64,000 nt of DNA from Poseidonocella pacifica. Its GTDB lineage: Bacteria > Pseudomonadota > Alphaproteobacteria > Rhodobacterales > Rhodobacteraceae. The translations under genes and the position numbers were made by a program. Each line of letters starts with the position of its first letter. Within the stretch, counting starts at the first letter, position 1. The notes under the pieces were generated by a model. That model was not told where the DNA came from, searched no databases, and saw only the letters and a list, made by a program, of their open reading frames with translations. Of this stretch, positions 52,433-61,562 are shown one piece after another. The stretch lies in assembly GCF_900111875.1 (NCBI RefSeq), contig NZ_FOJU01000009.1:1-64000 (forward strand), in the 5' to 3' direction.

Positions 52433-52788
52433 GCCGCGTCGATCGGGGTAAACGCGCCCAACGAGCCGGTGCGGCGGCCGAAGATACTGTCCTGCGGCAC
52501 TACGAGGAGAGCGGGCACCACATGGTCGCGCGCAACTGGCGCGGCCACGGGGGCGAAATTGACCTTATCTTTCGGATCGGCGCCGAGCTGATCTTTGTCG
52601 AGGTCAAATCCAGTCGTACTGGGGCGGGGGCGAGCCGCCTGCGCCCGGCGCAACTGGCGCGTATTCAGGCGGCCGCAGAAGAATTTCTCGGGGGGCAACC
52701 GGCGGGGTTACTGACGCCCATGCGGATCGATCTGGCCACGGTTGATGGTACCGGGCGCGTCGAGGTGCTGCAAAACCTCGGGGTCTGA
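52429..52788 (+). CDS. yraN: YraN-family (UPF0102) endonuclease-like protein
   Basis: A 119-residue protein with the PD-(D/E)XK-like core: the H/N-x-R and GGEIDLIFRIGAELIFVEVK region has Glu-Ile-Asp and Glu-x-Lys catalytic residues. Family knowledge: Holliday-junction-resolvase fold, function unproven. The rsmI-yraN order is widely conserved. Confidence 0.93.
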   Translation: MSRVDRGKRAQRAGAAAEDTVLRHYEESGHHMVARNWRGHGGEIDLIFRIGAELIFVEVKSSRTGAGASRLRPAQLARIQAAAEEFLGGQPAGLLTPMRIDLATVDGTGRVEVLQNLGV

Positions 52789-52854
52789 TCGCCATTGCAA
52801 GCAGGGGGGGGCTGCGCCATGTAGTGCCCGAGGCTTGGACAAAGGGGGTGGCGC

Positions 52855-53799
52855 ATGGCGCTCAAGGTCGCAATCCAGATGGACCCGATAGGGCCGGTCA
52901 ATATCGACGCCGACAGCTCATTCCGTATCGCGGAAGAGGCACAGGCGCGGGGGCATGAGCTTTTCTACTACACGCCCGACAATCTTTCCTTCCGCGAAGG
53001 ACGCACCATTGCACGCGGCTGGCCGTTGACAGTACGGCGCGTGAAGGGCGACCACTTTGAGTTGGGAGCAGAGACGGAAATCGATCTTGCGGAGTGGGAC
53101 GTCGTCTGGCTCCGTCAGGACCCGCCCTTCGATATGCACTATATCACCACGACCCATCTGCTCCAGCGGGTGACGCCGGGCACGCTGGTCGTCAATGATC
53201 CGTTTTGGGTGCGTAACTACCCCGAGAAGCTGCTGGTTCTCGACTTCCCCGAGTTGACGCCGCCTACCGCAATCGCGCGGGATCTGCGCACCATCCGGGA
53301 GTTCAAGAAGACGCATGGGGACATCATCCTCAAACCGCTCTACGGCAACGGCGGCGCGGGCGTGTTTCGGCTCGACGAGAACGACCGCAACCTTGCCTCC
53401 TTGCATGAACTCTTTACCGGGTTTTCCCGCGAGCCGCTGATCGTGCAGAAGTTCCTTCCCGCCGTGAGCAAGGGCGACAAGCGCGTCATCCTTGTGGATG
53501 GGGAGCCCGTGGGCGCGATCAACCGTGTCCCGGCAGAGGGCGAAACGCGCTCCAACATGCATGTGGGCGGCCGCGCCGAAAAGGTCGGCCTGACGGAGCG
53601 AGATCAGGAGATCTGTGCCGCGATCGGGCCGCTGCTCCGGGAGAAGGGGCAGATCTTTGTAGGGATCGATGTGATCGGCGACTATCTCACGGAAATCAAC
53701 GTGACCTCTCCCACGGGACTTCAGGAGTTGGAGCGGTTTGACGGCGTCAATGTGACTGCAAAGCTCTGGGAGGCGATCGAGGCGCGCCGGGAGAGATGA
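52855..53799 (+). CDS. gshB: Glutathione synthetase
   Basis: A 314-residue ATP-grasp ligase making glutathione from gamma-glutamylcysteine and glycine. Motifs: [20 protein letters not shown] opening, [36 protein letters not shown] (ATP-binding glycine-rich loop), and [13 protein letters not shown] (Mg/ATP). Starts 66 bases after yraN with GGGGGTGG upstream and overlaps the hydrolase gene by ATGA. Confidence 0.97.
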   Translation: MALKVAIQMDPIGPVNIDADSSFRIAEEAQARGHELFYYTPDNLSFREGRTIARGWPLTVRRVKGDHFELGAETEIDLAEWDVVWLRQDPPFDMHYITTTHLLQRVTPGTLVVNDPFWVRNYPEKLLVLDFPELTPPTAIARDLRTIREFKKTHGDIILKPLYGNGGAGVFRLDENDRNLASLHELFTGFSREPLIVQKFLPAVSKGDKRVILVDGEPVGAINRVPAEGETRSNMHVGGRAEKVGLTERDQEICAAIGPLLREKGQIFVGIDVIGDYLTEINVTSPTGLQELERFDGVNVTAKLWEAIEARRER

Positions 53800-54695
53800 T
53801 CTCGCGGCGGTTGCGCCTTGCGAACCTGTTGCTGAGAGCGATCGGCAAACCGTCGCTCCAGCGTATCGAGACCCCCGAGGAGGCGGCTCGGGGCATGGCC
53901 CGCAGCTCGCGCTTCTTTCTGGCGCCTCCGGGCCTCGTTGCCTATCGCGACAGGGCCGGGTTCGCGCGTGTTCAGGTTGGCCGGATCGCGCCACGCCGCG
54001 CCCTGCTATATTTCCACGGCGGCGGTTATGTCGCCGGGGGTCTGCACAGCTATCGCGCCATGCTGGGTCGGTTGTCGTTGCTGACCGGACTGCATGTGGT
54101 GATGCCGGAATATCGCCTTGCCCAAGAGGCTCCCTTTCCGGCGGCTTATGGGGATGCCTTCTCCGCTTGGGTCTATTTGCGCCATATGGGCTATAGGGCT
54201 GAGGACATCGTGATTGGTGGCGATAGCGCGGGCGGGGGGCTGGCCCTGTCGCTGCTCGCGGGGCTGTGCGTGCGGGAGGAGCCTCCCCGGGCTGTCTTCG
54301 TCATCGGGCCGTGGACAGATCTGGCAGGCACCGGGGAGTCGCTCCAGTCGAATGCAGAGCGGGATCCATTCCTTCCTGCCGATCGGGTCGGCGAATTGGT
54401 GGATTTCTATCTGGGCGGTGCCAGCGCTGAGGATCCGCGCGCGTCTCCGCTGTATGCCGAGTTTCCAAAGCCGCCGCCGGTCCTTTTGCAGGTGGGCGAA
54501 GATGAGATCCTGCGCGATGATGCGGTGCGAATGGCCGCACGGCTTGGACCTGCGGCGACCCTGCGTCTGTGGGATGGGGTGCACCATGTCTGGCACATGG
54601 GGGATGGGTGGTTCCCCGAGGCGCGGGCGGGGTTGGTCGAAATCGCGGATTTCGTTCAGGCAGCCTTTACCGAGGAAAGCTCTGCGAGCCGGTAG
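53796..54695 (+). CDS. Alpha/beta-hydrolase (HSL-type lipase/esterase)
   Basis: A 299-residue alpha/beta hydrolase: [11 protein letters not shown] is the HGGG oxyanion motif, [12 protein letters not shown] the GDSAG nucleophile elbow, and Asp near [12 protein letters not shown] with His in VHHVWHMG complete the triad. A hormone-sensitive-lipase-type carboxylesterase; substrate unknown. Its last 40 bases overlap the 3' end of comM in the opposite direction. Confidence 0.92.
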   Translation: MISRRLRLANLLLRAIGKPSLQRIETPEEAARGMARSSRFFLAPPGLVAYRDRAGFARVQVGRIAPRRALLYFHGGGYVAGGLHSYRAMLGRLSLLTGLHVVMPEYRLAQEAPFPAAYGDAFSAWVYLRHMGYRAEDIVIGGDSAGGGLALSLLAGLCVREEPPRAVFVIGPWTDLAGTGESLQSNAERDPFLPADRVGELVDFYLGGASAEDPRASPLYAEFPKPPPVLLQVGEDEILRDDAVRMAARLGPAATLRLWDGVHHVWHMGDGWFPEARAGLVEIADFVQAAFTEESSASR

Positions 54696-56179
54696 CCGAT
54701 CGCCTCGGCGACATGCGGGCGCCGCACCTCTGCCGATGTATCCAGATCCGCGATGGTCCGTGCGACGCGCAGGACGCGGTGATATCCGCGCGCCGACAAT
54801 CCGAAGCGTTCGGCAACGCGGGTTAGAAGTGCCCGTCCTTCGGTATCTGGGGTTCCAATCTCCTCGAGCACTTCGCCTTCGGCGTCGGCATTGGTGCGCA
54901 TGCCGGGATGATCCGCAAATCGTTCGGCCTGAACACTCCGCGCGGCCGCCACACGCTCCGCCACCTGTGCGGAGGTTTCCCCGCTTGGCGGGAGATCCAG
55001 ATCGGCGAATGCCACGGGAGGTACATCGACACGCAGATCGAACCGATCCATGAGCGGGCCGGAGATTCGCCCGAGGTAGTCGTCGCCGCATTGCGGGACG
55101 CGCGCGCAGGCGCGGGCGGGATCGCTCATGTAGCCGCATTTGCACGGATTGGCCGCGGCCATCAGCATGAACCGGCACGGATAGCGGATATGGGCATTGG
55201 CGCGGGCCACCATGACCTGTCCTGTTTCGACAGGCTGGCGAAGCGTCTCTAGCACCTGCCGAGGAAACTCTGGCAATTCGTCGAGAAAGAGAACACCGTT
55301 GTGCGCAAGGCTGATCTCTCCGGGTTTGGCCAGACGCCCACCGCCGATGATCGCCGCCTGCGACGCGGTGTGGTGTGGCTCTCGGAACGGGCGGGCGCGG
55401 GAAATGCCCCCTTCGTCAAGTAACCCGGCGACCGAGTGGACCATGGAGGTTTCCAACGCTTCGGTTGCGGTAAGCGGGGGCAGGATACCGGGCATACGGG
55501 CCGCAAGCATGGATTTGCCGCTGCCGGGTGTTCCGATCATGAGCATATGGTGGCGCCCAGCGGCTGCGATTTCCATCGCGCGTTTGGCGCGTTCCTGGCC
55601 CTTCACGTCGCGCAAATCGCGGTGGCGTATATCCTGAGAGACTTCTCCCGGTAATGCCGGGGAGATCAGGGTGCGTCCCGTGAAATGTGCCACGACCTCG
55701 CCCAGCGTGGTCGCGCCGAAAACGGTGCAGGCCCCGACCCAAGCCGCCTCTGGGGCAGAAGCACGGGGGCAGAGCAGTGTGCGGTCCTCCGCCGCGGCGG
55801 CCATCGCCGCAGGCAGCGCGCCCACCACCGGAACGATCGCACCATCAAGCGACAACTCCCCCAGAGCGACGAGGTCCTGCGAGTCCTCTGCGGGGATGAT
55901 GTCGAGCGCAACGAGAAGCGCGACCGCGATAGGCAGATCAAAGTGGCTGCCGACTTTCGGGAGGTCAGCGGGCGAGAGATTGATGGTGATCCGGCGCGAC
56001 GGCAGGGCGATCCCCATGGCCGCAAGTGCGGCTTTGACGCGGTCCCGCGCCTCGGACACCGCCTTGTCGGGCAGCCCGACGACGGCAAAGGTAGGCAAGC
56101 CCGGTGTCACGGCACATTGCACTTCGACGAGGCGGGCTTCGACCCCCTCGAACGCAACTGTATGGATCCGCGCGACCAT
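54656..56179 (-). CDS. comM: ComM/YifB family Mg-chelatase-like AAA+ ATPase
   Basis: A 507-residue protein: N-terminal ChlI-like domain (FEGVEARLVEVQCAVTPGLP with VVGLPDKAVSEARDRVKAA), AAA+ core with Walker A GTPGSGKS, Walker B VLFLDELPEFPRQVLE, and C-terminal Mg-chelatase domain (ANPCKCGYMSDPARAC zinc motif). Family knowledge: ComM aids DNA branch migration in transformation; here probably recombination-related. ATG at 56179 has GGGAGG upstream. Confidence 0.93.
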   Translation of the reverse strand: MVARIHTVAFEGVEARLVEVQCAVTPGLPTFAVVGLPDKAVSEARDRVKAALAAMGIALPSRRITINLSPADLPKVGSHFDLPIAVALLVALDIIPAEDSQDLVALGELSLDGAIVPVVGALPAAMAAAAEDRTLLCPRASAPEAAWVGACTVFGATTLGEVVAHFTGRTLISPALPGEVSQDIRHRDLRDVKGQERAKRAMEIAAAGRHHMLMIGTPGSGKSMLAARMPGILPPLTATEALETSMVHSVAGLLDEGGISRARPFREPHHTASQAAIIGGGRLAKPGEISLAHNGVLFLDELPEFPRQVLETLRQPVETGQVMVARANAHIRYPCRFMLMAAANPCKCGYMSDPARACARVPQCGDDYLGRISGPLMDRFDLRVDVPPVAFADLDLPPSGETSAQVAERVAAARSVQAERFADHPGMRTNADAEGEVLEEIGTPDTEGRALLTRVAERFGLSARGYHRVLRVARTIADLDTSAEVRRPHVAEAIGYRLAELSSVKAA

Positions 56180-56244
56180 CGGCACCTCCCTCAAGGTTAG
56201 GGTTAACGCCTACGCCCGGGAAGGTTACCGAAGGATGAACGCGT

Positions 56245-56919
56245 TCAGACTGGCCACTCCTTCGTGGGCCATTCCCGTGCATAGTGTGTCTGTGGCGCGT
56301 CGGAGAGCCCCGCATCACGCCATTCCATGAATGCGGGATCGGTCAGATGCGCCGTCACATAGGCCTGTGCGTCCGGACCTACCTTGAGGCTATGCCCCGC
56401 AATCCGCGCCGCGACCGGGGCATAGAAGGCGTCAGCCGCCGAATACTCCCCACAAAGCCAAGGCCCCGTGGCACCGGTTTCCGCACGCGCCCAAGCCCAC
56501 AACGCCTCAATGCGTGCAAGATCGGCCATGACCTCTTCAGTCGGGGCGCAATCGGAATAGGCCAGACGCAAGTTCATCGGGCAATGGTTCCGCAGTGCGG
56601 AGAAACCGCTGTGCATTTCCGCCGCCAGAGTGCGCGCGATGGCGCGGGCATTCGGGTCCTTGGGCCAGATCCGAACATTGGGGTGCCGCGATGCGAGTTC
56701 CTCTGCAATGGCGAGCGTGTCCCAGATGACATGACCATGCAGGGCGAGAGCGGGCACGGTACGTGCAGGCGGGAACTGGCCCAGCATATCGGCAAACCCC
56801 GGCTCATAGAGGCGCCCGAACACACATGTAACCGGCAGATTGAACTTCTCGAACAACAGCCATGCCCTGAGGGACCACGAGGAGTAGGAACGATCGCCAA
56901 GCGCGAGAAGATAAGACAT
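56245..56919 (-). CDS. Glutathione S-transferase family protein
   Basis: A 224-residue GST. N-terminal thioredoxin-like domain with LGDRSYSSWSLRAWLL (catalytic Ser region) and RTVPALALHGHVIWDTLAIAEEL (cis-Pro and Gln/Ser-binding), C-terminal helical domain with TEEVMADLARIEALWAWARA. Start at the ATG at 56919 (MSYLLALGDRS). Substrate unknown. Confidence 0.9.
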   Translation of the reverse strand: MSYLLALGDRSYSSWSLRAWLLFEKFNLPVTCVFGRLYEPGFADMLGQFPPARTVPALALHGHVIWDTLAIAEELASRHPNVRIWPKDPNARAIARTLAAEMHSGFSALRNHCPMNLRLAYSDCAPTEEVMADLARIEALWAWARAETGATGPWLCGEYSAADAFYAPVAARIAGHSLKVGPDAQAYVTAHLTDPAFMEWRDAGLSDAPQTHYAREWPTKEWPV

Positions 56920-57008
56920 CAAGGTTTCCAATCCAAAGGGATGCCCTCAGGCTAAACCCCTGACGCCGAATACAGAAATCAGAAATTGTGCGGCCGACTC
57001 AACAAATC

Positions 57009-57016
57009 GTGATCAC
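57009..57016. promoter_or_regulatory. Isolated GTGATCAC palindrome upstream of rpoH
   Basis: An 8-base match to the core of the sucC/sdhC element in the 224-base gap between gst and rpoH, without the second copy 21 bases away. It may be unrelated. This region holds the divergent promoters; I could not place a convincing sigma-E-type promoter. Confidence 0.2.
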
Positions 57017-57143
57017 CCTTTCCAAAAGAAATGTCACCTGAAAATGAACAAAACGCGCGCCCCGCGCGTAGTGCAAGCGAAACAGCAGGCAATTTACCGG
57101 TCTCCAATCGGTCGGATTTGGCTCAATCAGGGAGTTTCGTAAA

Positions 57144-58019
57144 ATGGCATTTGATGGATTTGACAGCACCCTCTCGCGCCGCGCCATGAAAGCAGAGTTG
57201 CTTGATGCGGAAACTGAGTTGAGACTCGCCCATGCGTGGCGGGACCACCGCGATGAACAGGCCCTTCACCGGCTGATCACAGCTTATATGCGCCTCGCGA
57301 TCTCCATGGCTGCCAAGTTCAAACGCTATGGCGCGCCGATGAACGACCTGATCCAAGAAGCTGGGCTTGGCCTGATGAAGGCTGCCGACAAATTCGACCC
57401 TGATCGCGGAGTTCGCTTTTCGACCTATGCGGTCTGGTGGATCAAGGCGTCTATCCAAGACTACGTGATGCGCAACTGGTCCATGGTGCGCACCGGGTCG
57501 ACATCGTCGCAAAAGTCGCTTTTCTTCAATATGCGCCGTGTTCAAGCCCGCCTTGAACGTGAAGCCGCATCGGAGGGACGTGACCTTGACCGGCACGAGA
57601 TGCGCAAGATGATCGCGACCGAAGTCGGAGTTCCGCTGCACGACGTCGAGATGATGGAAGGCCGCCTGTCGGGATCGGACTTTTCCCTCAATGCCACTCA
57701 ATCCGCAGAGGACGAAGGTCGCGAATGGATCGACGCCTTGGAAGATGAGAGCGCACAGGCACAGGAAAATGTCGAGCTCAGCCATGATACAGAGCAACTG
57801 CGTCAATGGCTGCTGACGGCGCTTAACGCCCTCAATGAGCGGGAGCGTTTCATTATCCGTGAGCGGAAGATGCGCGATGCCCCCCGTACGCTCGAAAGCC
57901 TTGGTCAGGAATTGAAGCTGTCGAAAGAGCGTGTCCGCCAGCTTGAAGCCGCGGCGTTCCAGAAGATGCGCAAAAACCTTGAGGGCCAGAGCCAGGAAGT
58001 TCAGCACTTCCTCCTGTGA
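57144..58019 (+). CDS. rpoH: RNA polymerase sigma-32-type factor (RpoHII-like)
   Basis: A 291-residue sigma factor. Region 2 has LITAYMRLAISMAAKFKRYG and FDPDRGVRFSTYAVWWIKASI (-10 recognition), the RpoH box is QKSLFFNMRR, and region 4 has RFIIRERKMRDAPRTLESLG with the LKLSKERVRQLEAAAFQKMR helix-turn-helix. The N-terminus MAFDGFDSTLSRRAMKAELL resembles R. sphaeroides RpoHII, which serves the photo-oxidative and general stress response; RpoHI is the alternative. Its stop overlaps the ChaN-like gene (GTGA). Confidence 0.95.
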   Translation: MAFDGFDSTLSRRAMKAELLDAETELRLAHAWRDHRDEQALHRLITAYMRLAISMAAKFKRYGAPMNDLIQEAGLGLMKAADKFDPDRGVRFSTYAVWWIKASIQDYVMRNWSMVRTGSTSSQKSLFFNMRRVQARLEREAASEGRDLDRHEMRKMIATEVGVPLHDVEMMEGRLSGSDFSLNATQSAEDEGREWIDALEDESAQAQENVELSHDTEQLRQWLLTALNALNERERFIIRERKMRDAPRTLESLGQELKLSKERVRQLEAAAFQKMRKNLEGQSQEVQHFLL

Positions 58020-58783
58020 GATGGCTCGTCATATCGCTTTTGCTTTGCGCCTCCCATGTGGGGGCGCAAACGCGTTCGGATATCGTGATCCTCGGGGAAG
58101 CCCACGACAACCCCACGCACCACGCGGCGCAGGCTCGGATCGTCGCGGAACTCGCGCCGCGCGCCGTGGTTTTCGAGATGCTTACCGAGGAGCAGGCTGC
58201 GCGGATCCCAAAACAACGGTTGGATGAGCAGTCGCTGGAGGAACTGTTGGAATGGGCCTCTACCGGTTGGCCCGACTTCTCCCTCTACTATCCCATCTTC
58301 GAAGCTGCTGAGGGGGCCGCGATCTATGGCGCCGCGGTCCCCCGCGACGTCGCCCGTGCTGCGATGGCATCAGGGGCGGATGAGGCGTTTGGCGAGGATG
58401 CGGAGCGCTTTGGCTTGCTCGATCCCTTGCCGGAACAGGAACAGAGCGATCGTGAGCAGCTTCAGCGCGAGGCGCATTGCGGCGCGCTTCCCGAAGAGAT
58501 GTTGCCTGTGATGGTGTCCATACAACGGTTGCGCGATGCGGTGCTCGCCCGATCTGCGCTCCGGGCACTGGAGGAAACGGGCGGTCAGGTCGTTGTCATT
58601 ACCGGGAATGGACATGCCCGTGCTGACTGGGGCGTGCCCGCCGTAATATCGCGCGCCGCGCCTGACATACTGGTGACCACCTTTGGTCAATCCGAGGATG
58701 GGCAGGTTCCGCCCGGGCGCTTTGACAGGGTGTTTGACGCCCCCGCGCCCGAACGCGAAGATCCCTGTCTCGCCTTCCGCTAG
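58016..58783 (+). CDS. ChaN-like haem/iron-binding protein
   Basis: A 255-residue secreted protein (signal peptide MRWLVISLLLCASHVGA) of the ChaN/TIKI fold. IVILGEAHDNPTHHAAQARI has the family GE-x-H-x-N motif, VVFEMLTEEQ and VVVITGNGHARADWGVP give the other conserved positions. In Campylobacter ChaR/ChaN binds cofacial haem; role here unproven. GTG start overlapping the rpoH stop; probably co-transcribed with the sigma factor. Confidence 0.83.
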   Translation: MRWLVISLLLCASHVGAQTRSDIVILGEAHDNPTHHAAQARIVAELAPRAVVFEMLTEEQAARIPKQRLDEQSLEELLEWASTGWPDFSLYYPIFEAAEGAAIYGAAVPRDVARAAMASGADEAFGEDAERFGLLDPLPEQEQSDREQLQREAHCGALPEEMLPVMVSIQRLRDAVLARSALRALEETGGQVVVITGNGHARADWGVPAVISRAAPDILVTTFGQSEDGQVPPGRFDRVFDAPAPEREDPCLAFR

Positions 58784-58835
58784 TTGCGCCTCCTCGGCGC
58801 CGCGCCTAAGTTGCCGCGAGGCGCAGGGGGGCGAC

Positions 58836-60026
58836 ATGCTTGCAGGCAAACGCATTCTTCTCATCATCGGTGGCGGGATCGCCGCTTACAAGACGCTGGA
58901 CCTCATCCGGCGGCTCAAAGAGCGTGGAGCGTCGATCACGCCGGTCATAACGCGCGCGGGAACAGAGTTCGTCACACCCCTTTCCGTGGCGGCACTTGCC
59001 GGAGAGACCGTCCATTCGGAGCTTTTTGATCTAACTTCAGAGGCGGAAATGGGCCACATCCAGCTGTCGCGCGTCGCGGATCTGGTCGTGGTCGCACCTG
59101 CGACGGCGGATATAATGGCCAAGATGGCAGGGGGGCGGGCGGATGATCTTGCCTCCACACTATTACTCGCGACGGACACGCCTATTCTGGTGGCGCCAGC
59201 AATGAACGTGCGCATGTGGGACCATCCTGCGACACAGCGCAACCTCGGCGTATTGCGCGGCGATGGGGTGCGCATGGTCGGGCCGAATGAGGGCAGCATG
59301 GCCTGCGGTGAATATGGGCCGGGCCGCATGGCAGAGCCGATGGAGATCGTGGACGCCATCCAACGCGCCTTTGAACAGGGCAGCCTGACAGGCCGGCGGA
59401 TCATCGTGACCTCTGGGCCAACGCATGAGCCGATTGATCCGGTCCGGTATATCGCAAATCGGTCCTCGGGTGCACAGGGGACGGCCATCGCCCGTGCGCT
59501 TGCCGCGCTGGGGGCGGAGGTGGTCTTTGTCACCGGTCCAGCAGACGTGCCACCGCCAGTTGGCGTCGAAGTGATGCGGGTGGAAACGGCGCGCGAGATG
59601 CTCGCAGCGGTGGAATCCGCCCTTCCCGCCGATGCGGGCGTGTTTGCCGCGGCCGTCGCTGACTGGCGCGTGAAAGAGGCGAGCATGTCAAAGATAAAGA
59701 AGGAGAAGGGCACGTTGCCCAGCCTCAGCTTTGAAGAGAATCCCGATATTCTCGCCACGGTGTGCCGATCAGAGCAACGCCCCCGGCTCGTCGTCGGGTT
59801 TGCGGCGGAGACTGACGACGTCGTATCCCACGCCACGGCAAAGCGCGCACGCAAGGAATGCGACTGGATCGTTGCCAACGATGTCTCTCCCGGTACAGGC
59901 ATCATGGGGGGGAGCGAGAATGCGATCACCCTTATTGATGGGGACGGCGCGGAAGAATGGCCGCGCATGGGCAAGGATGAGGTTGCGCGAAAGCTGGCCG
60001 CACGGATCGCGGAGTCGCTTTCGTGA
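58836..60026 (+). CDS. coaBC: Phosphopantothenoylcysteine decarboxylase / phosphopantothenate-cysteine ligase
   Basis: A 396-residue bifunctional CoA-biosynthesis protein. CoaC half: [20 protein letters not shown] (FMN), [18 protein letters not shown] with the active His, and [17 protein letters not shown] (PAMNxxMW). CoaB half from about residue 190: [22 protein letters not shown] equivalent ([20 protein letters not shown]), and [10 protein letters not shown] with [10 protein letters not shown]. It makes 4'-phosphopantetheine from phosphopantothenate and Cys. ATG with AGGGGGG upstream; overlaps dut. Confidence 0.97.
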   Translation: MLAGKRILLIIGGGIAAYKTLDLIRRLKERGASITPVITRAGTEFVTPLSVAALAGETVHSELFDLTSEAEMGHIQLSRVADLVVVAPATADIMAKMAGGRADDLASTLLLATDTPILVAPAMNVRMWDHPATQRNLGVLRGDGVRMVGPNEGSMACGEYGPGRMAEPMEIVDAIQRAFEQGSLTGRRIIVTSGPTHEPIDPVRYIANRSSGAQGTAIARALAALGAEVVFVTGPADVPPPVGVEVMRVETAREMLAAVESALPADAGVFAAAVADWRVKEASMSKIKKEKGTLPSLSFEENPDILATVCRSEQRPRLVVGFAAETDDVVSHATAKRARKECDWIVANDVSPGTGIMGGSENAITLIDGDGAEEWPRMGKDEVARKLAARIAESLS

Positions 60027-60481
60027 GCGTGACAGTGGAACTGCTCTGGGAAGAGGGGGCCGACGCGTCGCTAGGTCTGCCTCGTTATGAGAGTGAGGGG
60101 GCCGCGGGGGCCGATCTGCGGGCCAACTTCCCCGATCGCGGCAAGGTAGAGCTTTCGCCGGGCGAACGCGCGCTGATCCCGACGGGGCTTCGCCTCGCCA
60201 TACCCGAGGGGTACGAGGTGCAACTCAGGCCGCGTTCGGGGCTTGCTCTAAAGAACGGGATCACCCTGCCCAACAGTCCGGGCACCATCGACAGCGATTA
60301 TCGCGGGCCGCTCGGTATCATCGTGATGAATGCGGGAACCCAAGCGTTCACAGTCACCCACGGAATGCGGATTGCGCAGATGGTGGTTGCACCTGTCCTT
60401 CAGGCTGGCTTCAGGATCGTCGACACCCTCTCGGAAACGGTCCGAGGCGAGGGCGGCTTTGGCTCAACGGGCCGGGGCTGA
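60023..60481 (+). CDS. dut: Deoxyuridine 5'-triphosphate nucleotidohydrolase
   Basis: A 152-residue trimeric dUTPase: [15 protein letters not shown] (motif 1), [20 protein letters not shown] (motifs 2-3), [12 protein letters not shown] and [12 protein letters not shown], and [11 protein letters not shown] (motif 5, C-terminal). GTG start overlapping coaBC. Lowers dUTP to prevent uracil incorporation. Confidence 0.97.
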   Translation: MSVTVELLWEEGADASLGLPRYESEGAAGADLRANFPDRGKVELSPGERALIPTGLRLAIPEGYEVQLRPRSGLALKNGITLPNSPGTIDSDYRGPLGIIVMNAGTQAFTVTHGMRIAQMVVAPVLQAGFRIVDTLSETVRGEGGFGSTGRG

Positions 60482-61542
60482 TGCTCTTTGTTCTGGCACT
60501 GGGGGCGGCGATCTGGGGGCTGGGGCACCTGATGGGAGCATCGCGCCGGCAGCGATGGCTGTTGCTTCTGCTCCTCTACATCATGGTGGTACTCGTCAAT
60601 CTGACACTGCCCGAAGGTGCGTCGTTGCGGCAGGCTACAGGGGGCAGCGCGGCGGGCTGGCTGATACTGGGTGGATTTGCCGCAATGGTTTGGGGGTATC
60701 GGGCGCTTCTGTCCCGGATCAGAAACCGTGCGCGACCGGCCTCGGTGCCGCAGACACCGAAGGGAACGTTCAGCGAAACGGAGCTGGAACGTTATGCCCG
60801 CCATATCGTTCTGCGCGAGGTTGGCGGGCCGGGTCAGAAAGCGCTGAAACACGCGCGGGTTCTAGTGCTCGGAGCGGGGGGGCTCGGCGCGCCCGCGCTG
60901 CAATACCTCGCGGCCGCAGGGATCGGCACCATCGGAATAGTCGACGATGATGAGGTGGAGCTTTCCAACCTTCACCGGCAGGTGATCCATACTGATGCGC
61001 GGACCGGTATGCCCAAGGTCTTTTCCGCTGAGGTCGCTCTTCGTGCACTCAATCCACATATCGACGTCCTGCCGTACCACCGGCGTTTCGATGACAGCGT
61101 GGCGCGGGACCTTGTCGCGGATTTTGATGTGATCCTCGATGGGACCGATAATTTCGACACGCGGTATCTGGCCAACAGGGTTGCAGCCGAGCTTGGCAAA
61201 CCGCTCATCTCGGGCGCGCTCAGCCAGTGGGAAGGGCAGCTTTCCGTATTCGACCCCGCCCAAGGTGGCCCGTGCTATGAATGCATCTTCCCCACGCGCC
61301 CGGCTCCGGGTCTTGCCCCGTCCTGCGCTGAGGCTGGCGTAGTGGGGACTTTGCCGGGGGTGGTAGGGGCGATGATGGCCAATGAGGCGATCAAGCTGAT
61401 CACCGGCGCCGGGGCTTCGCTTCGTGGCGACATGCTTATTTACGACGCGCTCTATGGCGAGACGCGCAAGGTTCACCTGCACCGCCGGGACGATTGTCCG
61501 GTCTGCGGCGCTGGAACTGTGCCACGTCAGCACATAGCTTGA
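60481..61542 (+). CDS. moeB: MoeB/ThiF-type adenylyltransferase with N-terminal membrane extension
   Basis: A 353-residue E1-like enzyme. Residues 1-85 form three hydrophobic segments (LLLLLLYIMVVLVNL, GWLILGGFAAMVWGYRALL and the first at 2-18), a membrane anchor absent from standard MoeB. The adenylation domain follows: VLVLGAGGLGAPALQYLAAAG (GxGxxG), DDDEVELSNLHRQ (Asp/Arg), DGTDNFDTRYLANR, and GGPCYECIFPTRP/DDCPVCGAG, two Cys-x-x-Cys zinc sites. It adenylates MoaD-like or ThiS-like C-termini for molybdopterin synthesis. ATG overlaps the dut stop. Confidence 0.9.
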   Translation: MLFVLALGAAIWGLGHLMGASRRQRWLLLLLLYIMVVLVNLTLPEGASLRQATGGSAAGWLILGGFAAMVWGYRALLSRIRNRARPASVPQTPKGTFSETELERYARHIVLREVGGPGQKALKHARVLVLGAGGLGAPALQYLAAAGIGTIGIVDDDEVELSNLHRQVIHTDARTGMPKVFSAEVALRALNPHIDVLPYHRRFDDSVARDLVADFDVILDGTDNFDTRYLANRVAAELGKPLISGALSQWEGQLSVFDPAQGGPCYECIFPTRPAPGLAPSCAEAGVVGTLPGVVGAMMANEAIKLITGAGASLRGDMLIYDALYGETRKVHLHRRDDCPVCGAGTVPRQHIA

Positions 61543-61562
61543 GCCTGAAAAGGAGTCTGCTG

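Noticed and set aside
58683-58835. N-terminal extension of coaBC to 58683
   Set aside because: It overlaps the ChaN-like gene and has no homology; the ATG at 58836 with AGGGGGG upstream fits CoaC.
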